From Desulfobacteraceae bacterium UBA2230 (lineage in GTDB: Bacteria; Desulfobacterota; Desulfobacteria; Desulfobacterales; Desulfosarcinaceae), in NCBI GenBank assembly GCA_002348005.1, contig DDYQ01000067.1:1-15828 (forward strand): a DNA stretch of 15,828 nt. The letters run 5' to 3'. The first letter of the stretch is position 1. Every line of letters begins with the position of its first letter. Both the position numbers and the translations under genes were made by a program. Positions 8,179 through 14,540 of the stretch are shown piece by piece. The notes under the pieces were generated by a model. The model worked only from the letters and a program-made list of their open reading frames with translations, was not told the origin of the DNA and ran no database searches.

Positions 8179-9195
8179 TCACCGACCGCAAACGGCGCAC
8201 AGCGGCGACCGAGGGGATGTGTTTTGCCGGCAAGGCTCATCGTCAAAAAAAAGCGCGATAGCTTCGCGGTAACGCTGAATACTGTTGGCTTTATGGACCT
8301 GCTTGCGGATCCCGGCGCCCCCGGGGATGAAGTGCGCAAAATAAGTCCAAAAGCCTTTGAGTTTGTCCACCAGGTGCGCGCCTTTGAGAAACCTGCCGTA
8401 CGCCTCGAACAGAGCTTCGTGAAAGCGCCGAAAGAGCGCCAGGCGATCTCCTGAAGAGGCATAACCCTTCAAAGTCCCGGGTAAAAAAGGATTCATCAGG
8501 ACCCCGCGTCCAATCATCCAGCCGTTCAGACCCGGGAAGCGCGCGCGCAAGCGCTCAAAATCAGTCAAGGCGACGATGTCGCCGTTGTAGACGACGGCAT
8601 GATGCGTTGCCCCAAGGCATCTTTCAAACGCATCCAAGTCGGGCAAGCCGTTGTACATCTGTACTCCGGTGCGCGGATGGATGATCAATGCTTCGATGGG
8701 ATAACGGTTTAAAACCGGCAGCAAGTCGAAGATCTCGCTGGAGACGAAACGGCCCAGGCGCAGTTTGATGCTCAGGCAATTGTCAATGACTGCAAGCGCT
8801 TGGTCAAGAAAACGATCGATCACGTCCGGGTAGGGCAGCATTCCCGAACCGCGCTGTTTGCGAGCCACCATGGGGAACGGACAGCCCAGATTCCAGTTGA
8901 CGCGGGTGTGCCCCAGATCGAACAATGCACGGGCCAGAGCAATAAAATCGCCGGACGATTTGCTCAGGATCTGCGGCACGATCGACATGCAGCGGTTGTA
9001 TTCCGGCAACACCTCTTTCAGGTGTGAGGGTTTGATCCGGAAGCCCTCTACAGTAGTCAGAAAAGGTGTCACGGCACAGTCGATGCCACTGAAAAAAGAT
9101 CCGTAGACGCTTCGAAAAACAGCATCCGTAAGTCCTCTTAACGGTGCAAGATATATCGTGGGCGACGAAATCGTTCCCGCTGGCGAGAATTCCAT
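8179..9195 (-). CDS. tRNA-dihydrouridine synthase (Dus family)
   Basis: The 338-residue FMN-dependent TIM-barrel protein has the Dus signatures in order: YLAPLRGLTDAVFR at the N-terminus, the catalytic-cysteine motif WNLGCPFP (C105), KQRGSGML, the FMN/tRNA-contacting IIHPRTGVQMYNG, VVYNGDI and WMIGRG. Such enzymes reduce specific uridines of tRNA to dihydrouridine using NAD(P)H; C105 is the expected general acid. The short HPRTGVQMY form recalls DusC-type proteins, but the subclass and target uridine are not settled here. The C-terminus ends in C322-x10-C333-AV-C336, an extra Cys cluster I do not recall in typical Dus proteins. ATG 9195 follows AGGAGA at about 10 nt. It lies 5 nt ahead of the transglycosylase gene. 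Confidence 0.92.
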   Translation of the reverse strand: MEFSPAGTISSPTIYLAPLRGLTDAVFRSVYGSFFSGIDCAVTPFLTTVEGFRIKPSHLKEVLPEYNRCMSIVPQILSKSSGDFIALARALFDLGHTRVNWNLGCPFPMVARKQRGSGMLPYPDVIDRFLDQALAVIDNCLSIKLRLGRFVSSEIFDLLPVLNRYPIEALIIHPRTGVQMYNGLPDLDAFERCLGATHHAVVYNGDIVALTDFERLRARFPGLNGWMIGRGVLMNPFLPGTLKGYASSGDRLALFRRFHEALFEAYGRFLKGAHLVDKLKGFWTYFAHFIPGGAGIRKQVHKANSIQRYREAIALFFDDEPCRQNTSPRSPLCAVCGR

Positions 9196-9296
9196 GTCGA
9201 CAGCATCTCCTGCCCTCTTCGACGGTAATACCGCCGTGGGGATTGATTATCGAATGAACCTAGCGATTTCAGAAGGAAAAGCAACCCCCGACCCAC

Positions 9297-9737
9297 TCAG
9301 GAAGTGCCGAATCGCGCCTGCAGATCGCGGGCTTTCTTGCGGGCTTCCTTGGCACGATCGGAGATCAGGGTCTTCACATTGAACCAGATCAATCCATTTC
9401 GCGAGGTGAAACCGCACAGTACAGCGTCTGGGGGGAGCGGCGGTCCATAGCCTTGGAGGTATTCGACCTGCAGATGACCATGCCGCGGATAAAACACGAT
9501 GTTTTCATTCGATTTTTGCAGCCAGTCATCGTTAAAGACGACCATCAACCGGACGTTGCCGGCGGGACTCACCTGTTTTTCCACAATCTGGCCAATTCGG
9601 ACGCCGTTATCGTAAATGTGTTCACTGTAAACCGCCGGCCGGCCGTCAAACAGGATGGCGTGTCCCTGGGGAGCCTCCTTGGAGCAGCCGGCGAATATAA
9701 GGCAACCGGCGAAAAGGGCAAACATGATCCTGCGCAT
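9297..9737 (-). CDS. Small lipoprotein, possibly with an MCE/MlaD-like domain
   Basis: The 146-residue protein starts with a lipoprotein signal peptide (MRRIMFALFAGCLIFAGC). A lipobox ends at C18 and is followed by S19, which suits outer-membrane sorting. The mature part contains GVRIGQIVEKQVSPAGNVRLMVVF, which resembles the core strand-turn of MCE/MlaD domains (a pattern like V..G..VG.V......V.V). This is a pattern resemblance only. The C-terminus is charged (DRAKEARKKARDL), probably helical. ATG 9737 was preferred over an in-frame start at 9788 because GGAGG lies 5 nt upstream and it places the signal peptide at the N-terminus. It follows the Hdr-like operon by 153 nt and precedes the Dus gene by 101 nt. 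Function unknown; an envelope role is likely. Confidence 0.75.
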   Translation of the reverse strand: MRRIMFALFAGCLIFAGCSKEAPQGHAILFDGRPAVYSEHIYDNGVRIGQIVEKQVSPAGNVRLMVVFNDDWLQKSNENIVFYPRHGHLQVEYLQGYGPPLPPDAVLCGFTSRNGLIWFNVKTLISDRAKEARKKARDLQARFGTS

Positions 9738-9809
9738 GAGTCCTCCAAAAGTCGGTGTAAGATCGAATCGTTCAATCCTGCGGCCCACAGCTTCACTTCA
9801 GCCGTAATG

Positions 9810-9825
9810 TTGATTGGGCAATCAA
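9810..9825. repeat. Short perfect inverted repeat upstream of the lipoprotein gene
   Basis: TTGATTG and CAATCAA are perfect reverse complements separated by GG, about 73 bp before the lipoprotein ATG and 66 bp past the redox-gene stop. It could be a dimeric regulator's operator or a small RNA stem. It is short enough to be chance. Confidence 0.3.
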
Positions 9826-9890
9826 ATGCTCCCGCTCCGGCGCGCACGCGGTGATGTGAACGCCGCCCTCTGCCGACCGGCCCGGTGCGC

Positions 9891-11114
9891 TTAGAGCACC
9901 AGGCAATCGGCGACCAGCTCCCACAGATATTTGACCTGCAGATCGGGCAGGCCGTATACCGACTTGATGGCGTTAAGCTGCCCATGACAACTGTGGCACG
10001 GCACAACCACCATCCGAGCGCCGCTTGTCTTAATCTGTTCCATTTTACGCCGGCCGTAGTAAATCCGCTCCTCGTTGTATCCCGAGGTCAATGCTCCGCC
10101 GCCGCCGCCGCAGCACAACTGGTGTTCCCGATTGGGGTATAGATCGACCCAATCGGCGAGACACTGATCCAGGATCCAGCGTGGTTCTTCGAAAAAGCCA
10201 TGGCCGAATTGCTTCAAAGCGCGGCGGCCGTAGTTGCATGGATCGTGATAGGTGGCGCGCGCGTCGATGCGTTGCCTGTCGAGGCGTATACGCCCGCTGC
10301 GGATGTAATCGATCAGCAGATCGAAAACCGTAGCTGTACCAAAGGCGTGTAACGCCTCGGGGAACCATTTCTGCAGACCAGTCCTGGTCGCCAGGTAGGC
10401 GTGTCCTCATTCCGGCCACAGCAGGTTGCCAACGCCGAGCTTGCGCGCATTCTCGGCGATGCGACCCGCCATGATTTTCATGGCATCGTCATCGCCGGTG
10501 AAATACCCCCAGTTGGTTCCTTCCCAGTTGTGCGAAGCAACCGTCCAATCCTCTCCGGCCGCGTGAAAAATCTTCCACCAGTGCTTCAGATCTTCAGTGT
10601 GCGTGTTGATCAGTTTGTTGTGGATAGTTGTCAGCAATCGCGCTCCAGCCTTGTCGACGTTCACGCTGAAGTCCTCGAAACCCGTTTCATCGGCGATCTC
10701 CTGGCCGACGTCTTCCAAAATGAAGACGAAATCTTCCCGGGGCAGCGCCAGATTGTTACCGGTCTCAAGGGCCGCCTGTAAACCCTTGTGAAGGATGCCG
10801 GGAACTTTCGCGCGGTCCCGCAACCCGCGTATGCGGCGTATGAGGTCCGGAATCGAGACCCCCATTGGGCAGACCTGCTCGCATTTGCCGCACATGGTGC
10901 AGATCCACGGCCAGCGAGCTTCGACAAGATCGGTTTGCAGACCCAGCGACGTCATGCGAACGACCTTGCGAGGATCGAAATCATCTACGCCGGAAACGGG
11001 GCAGGCGCTCGAACAGAGCGCACAGCTCATACACAGTTCGTGACTGAACGGCCACTGCTTGAAGCGCTGCAGGTCGGTATCCTCCCAGGCAAGCGCTTTG
11101 CTGTTTTCCCTCAT
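9891..11114 (-). CDS. DsrK/HdrD-like iron-sulfur protein read through UGA as selenocysteine
   Basis: One 407-residue protein if UGA at 10409-10407 is read as Sec236. The N-terminal part has two [4Fe-4S] ferredoxin motifs (C28xxC31xxC34xxxC38P and C72xxC75xxC78xxxC82P), as in HdrC. The linker contains HAAGEDWTVASHNWEGTNWGYFTGD, resembling DsrK/HmeD proteins. After UGA, GHAYLA continues the family's 'ECGHA' motif with Sec replacing Cys. YHDPCNYG (C293), CCGGGGG (C334-C335) and PCHSCHG (C373, C376) complete a CCG domain, C-x40-CC-x37-CxxC. In HdrB/HdrD such Cys sets bind the active-site non-cubane Fe-S cluster that reduces disulfides. Both halves are in the same frame and no other stop intervenes before 9891. 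The start overlaps the preceding gene by ATGA. Alternatives: a nonsense mutation, or two separate polypeptides; the halves are incomplete alone. Confidence 0.85.
10373..10391 (-). promoter_or_regulatory. Candidate bacterial SECIS hairpin downstream of the Sec UGA
   Basis: The transcript segment GCGACCAGGACTGGTCTGC folds as GACCA/TGGUC (5 bp) with apical loop GGAC, then a bulged U and two more base pairs at the base. The loop starts 23 nt after UGA. The E. coli fdhF SECIS also has a GG-starting tetraloop (GGUC), a bulged U and similar spacing; SelB reads these features. A competing hairpin, CCTGG/CCAGG with loop CGA (10395-10383), uses overlapping bases. The call rests on hand folding. Confidence 0.65.
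10407..10409 (-). other. In-frame UGA proposed to encode selenocysteine (Sec236)
   Basis: The codon order is GAA-TGA-GGA-CAC, giving E-U-G-H at the place where DsrK/HdrD-type proteins, as I recall them, carry E-C-G-H. Coding continues in frame for 171 codons with all CCG-domain cysteines intact. Sec for Cys at a redox or cluster-ligand site is the usual pattern in bacterial selenoproteins. A SECIS-like hairpin follows at the right distance. Confidence 0.8.
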
Positions 11115-12700
11115 ATAGCGTTGTTCCTTTTCGTCAGCTGGGCACCGGGTTGACTTGCCAGCCCACGCAAACAGTTATCGAATTCGCAGCATATCCGCGC
11201 GATCTCCGCCCCCATGTTTGCGGCGATTCCGGAAAAACGTACCCTTTCGGGTTCTATTCCCACCGCCGCCAGCGTATTGCGTACAGCCTCAACTCGTTTC
11301 CTGGCCGAGTCGCTGCCCGTCTGCGAATGGCAGTTGTCGTCATGGCAGGTCAGAACCAGGACGCCGTCGGCATCGGCTTCGAATGCGGCCGCAATATCGT
11401 TGGTGCCGACCCGACCGCCGCAAGGGACCTGGATGCGGATCAACCCCTCAGGCAAGCGTGGCATCAGCGCCAAAGCGGCTGTCAAGGCCTCGCCGGCCGA
11501 ACGCTGACAGCAAAACGCCACGATGCGCGGAGACAAGGTTGTTGCGCCGGGTACGAAACGAAGGGTTCCGGTAGGCTCGCCGCCGTGCATTCGAATGGCC
11601 TTCGCCGGACAAGCGGCCACGCAAAGTCCGCACGCCTGACACGCCTCCGGCACCACCTCCATATGACCGCCGATCTTGACCGCCGCATAGGGGCATGTCC
11701 GGTGACAGGTCAGGCAGAGACCGCAACGCCCGGTATCGATATGAACTTCGGGGATGTTCGATCGGTCTGCGCCGGCCAGAAAGCTCATGACAGCGGCACA
11801 CAGGGTATCGTCTTCCGATTGTCGCGCCTCGTCGCTCTGTACGGCGCGGGTTGCACCCGCGACGAAAATGCCGCGTCGATTGGTTAGATGGGTCAGACGC
11901 CGGACGTTGTCCTCCTGCCCGAATCCCGACCGATCCATTCGCAGGCGCAGAGTCGCCACAATCCGCGCCATTCTTTCTGCGGGGACGATGCGTTCGTCGA
12001 CGATCACTCGATCGGCCGTCAACTCGACATGCTGCCGCACGATCGGATCGTAAAATGCGAGGCATATGCGTCCCTCCCCGGCAGTGTGCAGCACCGGGCG
12101 GTGTCCGTCGAGCTTATAGATGAAGGTCCCCAGGCGCCTGACATCAACGGTCAACGCCTCCAGGCCGCGCCCCGCCACCTTGAGATTGTCGGTTATCAAA
12201 ACCGTGTTGCAGCGGGTCGATTGCATCTGCAGTCGAGCACAGAGATTCAGCATGCGTCCGGTGATGGTGGGATGATTTTCATGCGACAGGCCGTTGAGCA
12301 GGACCACCGTTTCATCCGGTTGACCGAATTGTCCCTGCTCCAGGAGTCCTTCAACCTGCGTCAGGGCATGTACGCGTTCGCCGGGCGTCAGTCCATAAAA
12401 ATCATATTCGGGTACCCGCCGTTCACCCAGAGCGATGACAATCGCGGCAGCCTGAATGCACCACGCGCGTTGACCGTCCCAAACGCTCACCAGGAAGGCC
12501 CCGGTGAATCCATCGCATTGAATCAACTCCCCGCATACGACATCATCGTCGCGATAAGCATCATGTCCCTGACGATCTAAAACGGCGAGTACCCGCGCTC
12601 CGCTGTTCTTCAAACGTCGTGTCAATGCTGCCGCAACGCAGCAATCGCCGATGATCAGAACGTCGCAGGACGCACTGCTGTCGGAGGGCAGGCTTTTCAT
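11111..12700 (-). CDS. QmoB-like HdrA/ferredoxin/MvhD fusion protein
   Basis: The 529-residue protein has three parts. Residues 1-315 are an HdrA-type flavoprotein region, but its dinucleotide-binding loop reads IIGDCCVAAAL (16-26) in place of GxGxxG. A two-cluster ferredoxin module follows, C326xxC329xxC332xxxC336P and C354xxC357xxC360xxxC364P. The C-terminal part (about 393-510) resembles MvhD/FrhD: AFCC (C397, C398), PCGGRV (C427), ADGVLVLTCHDDNCH (C452, C457). MvhD domains carry a [2Fe-2S] cluster and link HdrA proteins to hydrogenase or other partners; QmoB of sulfate reducers has this overall layout. It overlaps the QmoA-like gene and the selenoprotein gene by 4 nt (ATGA) at each end, and GGGGA precedes the start, so subunits are probably made stoichiometrically. 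It is a cytoplasmic electron-transfer subunit; partners are inferred. Confidence 0.85.
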   Translation of the reverse strand: MKSLPSDSSASCDVLIIGDCCVAAALTRRLKNSGARVLAVLDRQGHDAYRDDDVVCGELIQCDGFTGAFLVSVWDGQRAWCIQAAAIVIALGERRVPEYDFYGLTPGERVHALTQVEGLLEQGQFGQPDETVVLLNGLSHENHPTITGRMLNLCARLQMQSTRCNTVLITDNLKVAGRGLEALTVDVRRLGTFIYKLDGHRPVLHTAGEGRICLAFYDPIVRQHVELTADRVIVDERIVPAERMARIVATLRLRMDRSGFGQEDNVRRLTHLTNRRGIFVAGATRAVQSDEARQSEDDTLCAAVMSFLAGADRSNIPEVHIDTGRCGLCLTCHRTCPYAAVKIGGHMEVVPEACQACGLCVAACPAKAIRMHGGEPTGTLRFVPGATTLSPRIVAFCCQRSAGEALTAALALMPRLPEGLIRIQVPCGGRVGTNDIAAAFEADADGVLVLTCHDDNCHSQTGSDSARKRVEAVRNTLAAVGIEPERVRFSGIAANMGAEIARICCEFDNCLRGLASQPGAQLTKRNNAI

Positions 12701-13746
12701 TTTTCGATCCCCTTCCCTCTTTGGCGCAGATATTCAGCAATCTGCCATGCGGCACGGGTTCCGCTGGCGACGCTCTCGGCGATGGTCATGGGTTCCACTG
12801 CCGCCCCGGCGCTGAAAATGCCAGCGGGCTGCCCTGCTTCCTGGAAAAACCCCTCCGCGGAGAGAGGCAATTTTAATAGCCGCGCAATACTTTGATGGTC
12901 CGTGCTCGGCGTGATCCCCGACGATAGTACGACCATATCGAAAACCGCCTCCTCGGACCGGCCGCTCGACGGATCGAAATAGCTGACTTTGCATCCGTTG
13001 CCCTCGGCGTCCGTGATATCGCCGGGAATTGCGCGCACGAAGACCAACTCGCGCCGCATCCTGTCGTAAAACGCCTGGAATTCTTTACCGAATGTTTGGA
13101 TGTCGATGTAGAAAACGGTCACTTTCGTCTGCGGGTGAAGGTGCCGGATACGTTGTGCCATGCGCAGGGATGAAGCACAGCAGAATTTGGAACACCACAG
13201 ATGGCGCAGCTGGGCGTCGCGACTTCCCACGCACTGTATGAAGGCGATCGTCTCGGGGATCTTGCCGTCCGAGGGGCGCTTCAAGTGGAAATCGTTTTTC
13301 AAGCGCTGTTCCAAATCGAAGTTGGTCAGCACATTCTCTAAGTACCCATACCCATACGGTTTGTTGCGGGCATCGAAGATCTTGAATCCGATTGCAATCA
13401 GAATGGCGTCCGCGTCGAATTCATTTTGGCCTTTTTCGTTCGCCAGACTTACCCTGAACACCTGACCGCTTTCGGTCCTTTCGACGGCACTGTTCAAATG
13501 GAACCGGATTCGCGCCGCCTCGGCCGTGCGCCGCTGAAGATCGTTGACCAGGCAAGCGCCGCACTTAACACAGGTGTCGGTTGCCTTGCAGGTGAAATGA
13601 GCGGCGTGACCGCCGGTTACGGCACGTTTTTCCACAACCTCGACCGATGCGCCGAGTCGTGCCAGGGTCTCGGCGGCGGCCAGCCCGGCAGCTCCGGCGC
13701 CAATGACCGCCACGGTGCGCTTTTCTGAAATCGCTGGCAATGCCAT
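12697..13746 (-). CDS. QmoA/HdrA-like FAD-dependent electron-transfer protein
   Basis: The 349-residue protein begins with an intact FAD-binding VIGAGAAGLAAAETLARLG (15-33, G16-x-G18-xx-G21) followed by EVVEK with the ribose-binding acid. A cysteine set, C53-x5-C59-x2-C62-x2-C65, sits where HdrA proteins bind a [4Fe-4S] cluster. IQCVGSRD (C172) and WCSKFCC (C185, C189, C190) match HdrA's 'CVGSRD...YCSxxCC' signature. FSAGAAVEPMTIAESVASG near the end closes the FAD domain. There are no ferredoxin motifs, and it is much shorter than methanogen HdrA (about 650 residues), which fits QmoA better. In this family the flavin may split or pass electron pairs between partners. ATG 13746 is the only start after an in-frame TAA; AAAGG is very close to it (2 nt). 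It lies 22 nt after the PocR gene. Confidence 0.88.
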   Translation of the reverse strand: MALPAISEKRTVAVIGAGAAGLAAAETLARLGASVEVVEKRAVTGGHAAHFTCKATDTCVKCGACLVNDLQRRTAEAARIRFHLNSAVERTESGQVFRVSLANEKGQNEFDADAILIAIGFKIFDARNKPYGYGYLENVLTNFDLEQRLKNDFHLKRPSDGKIPETIAFIQCVGSRDAQLRHLWCSKFCCASSLRMAQRIRHLHPQTKVTVFYIDIQTFGKEFQAFYDRMRRELVFVRAIPGDITDAEGNGCKVSYFDPSSGRSEEAVFDMVVLSSGITPSTDHQSIARLLKLPLSAEGFFQEAGQPAGIFSAGAAVEPMTIAESVASGTRAAWQIAEYLRQRGKGIEK

Positions 13747-13768
13747 ATCCTTTCGCCGTTACACGACA

Positions 13769-14290
13769 TCACTGTCCGGCTTTTCTTCGACGATATGCCA
13801 CTATGATTTGATCCAGGCGCTCCTGAATGAATGCCTCAAGCGCCTCTGCCTCGGTGGTGCTGATGGATGGAATTTCCTTGGACAGATCCTCTATGGTCTC
13901 GTCATCCATTCCCGTAATTTTATTGATCAAAAAACCATCGACGGCTTCATCGTCGAGCAGCAGCCCGCAGGCTCCCACGGCTCCGAGGTAGGTCTCATCC
14001 ACGATGATGGGAACCACGAGCTTGAGAAGACCGGCATCACAGCCCTCCAATACACCATGACCTTCCTGGTTGGCTTGCAGTGCGATGTTCATGTGCGCAG
14101 TGGCGCAAATGAAACTTTGACCTTTGGGGTCGGCCTTTATGGCAGGGCAGAGCCGGTTGGGCCATTTCTGATTATTCGTGATCCGGATCCCATCGGTGTT
14201 GAAAATGGAAACATTCAAGCCGCTTCGGTTGCGGACTTCATCCTCCAGGGATTCCCACGACTTGACCGGTAGAAGGTCGGTCAGTTCCAT
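13769..14290 (-). CDS. Stand-alone PocR-domain sensory protein
   Basis: The 173-residue protein appears to consist of one PocR-type ligand-binding domain (about 8-125): VSIFNTDGIRIT, LCPAI (C48), FICATAHMN (C62), LEGCDAGLLKLVVPI (C84) and YLGAVGACGLL (C108), then a short helical acidic tail. PocR domains are PAS-like sensors found in regulators of propanediol and other pathways, normally fused to a helix-turn-helix or kinase. Here no output domain is present, so it may sense a ligand or redox state and act by protein contact. The cysteines could bind metal or a cluster (inference). AAGGAG sits 8 nt before ATG 14290. It is the first gene of the unit leading into the QmoA-like gene 22 nt downstream. 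Confidence 0.8.
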   Translation of the reverse strand: MELTDLLPVKSWESLEDEVRNRSGLNVSIFNTDGIRITNNQKWPNRLCPAIKADPKGQSFICATAHMNIALQANQEGHGVLEGCDAGLLKLVVPIIVDETYLGAVGACGLLLDDEAVDGFLINKITGMDDETIEDLSKEIPSISTTEAEALEAFIQERLDQIIVAYRRRKAGQ

Positions 14291-14341
14291 CGGGTGGTCT
14301 CCTTATTCGTTCACAAAAATGACGCTTGGAATCGACATGCG

Positions 14342-14370
14342 ACTATAGGCCGATCATTCATAAATTTCAA
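14342..14370 (-). promoter_or_regulatory. Sigma70-like promoter of the PocR-Hdr operon
   Basis: On the minus strand TTGAAA (14370-14365) and TATAGT (14347-14342) are separated by exactly 17 nt, each matching the consensus at 5/6 positions. Transcription would start near 14335, leaving about a 45-nt leader before the PocR ATG. Confidence 0.6.
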
Positions 14371-14461
14371 GCCGCTGGTAAGATGGAGCGTTGTTGTTTA
14401 TGAGGGTACGCGTAAAGAGTCAATCGTCTTCGAAACTGATCTGTACTCACCGGAAAGGCGC

Positions 14462-14488
14462 TTGACAGAAGCAGCCGGCGTATATAAT
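14462..14488 (+). promoter_or_regulatory. Sigma70-like promoter of the GntR-rocD operon
   Basis: TTGACA (14462-14467) and TATAAT (14483-14488) are both perfect consensus hexamers, but the spacer is only 15 nt. A shifted -10 (TAATTG) would give 17. The start would lie near 14495, inside the inverted repeat at 14485-14501, as expected for a repressor-controlled promoter. Confidence 0.55.
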
Positions 14489-14501
14489 TGTAGGACAATT
14501 A
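14485..14501. promoter_or_regulatory. FadR/GntR-family operator overlapping the GntR gene promoter
   Basis: TAATTGT-AGG-ACAATTA is a perfect 7-bp inverted repeat with a 3-bp spacer. It contains TTGT-N3-ACAA, the pattern I know for FCD-type GntR regulators (PdhR/LldR-like sites). It overlaps the -10 and predicted start of the gene for just such a regulator, so negative autoregulation is the simplest reading. Confidence 0.65.
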
Positions 14502-14540
14502 GACTTTTTGATCCTTTATCAATGAAAACAGGAACAAGCC

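Noticed and set aside
9891..10217. Separate HdrB-like gene starting at TTG 10217
   Set aside because: It would begin inside the CCG domain, losing C293 and the GH motif encoded in frame upstream. No ribosome binding site supports it.
10383..10395. CCTGG/CCAGG hairpin with CGA loop as the SECIS
   Set aside because: It is close to the UGA and has a 3-nt loop starting with C. The overlapping GGAC-loop hairpin fits known SECIS features better, so this one is kept only as a competing fold.
10045..11114. Frameshifted pseudogene explanation for the split DsrK/HdrD-like gene
   Set aside because: The two halves share one frame exactly. The alternative minus-strand frame across 10045-10419 gives Arg-rich sequence with no Fe-S motif, so no frameshift is needed. 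Only the UGA itself has to be explained.
11888..12580. Plus-strand ORF of 230 codons opposite the QmoB-like gene
   Set aside because: Antisense shadow. The minus-strand reading has ferredoxin and MvhD motifs and tight operon overlaps.
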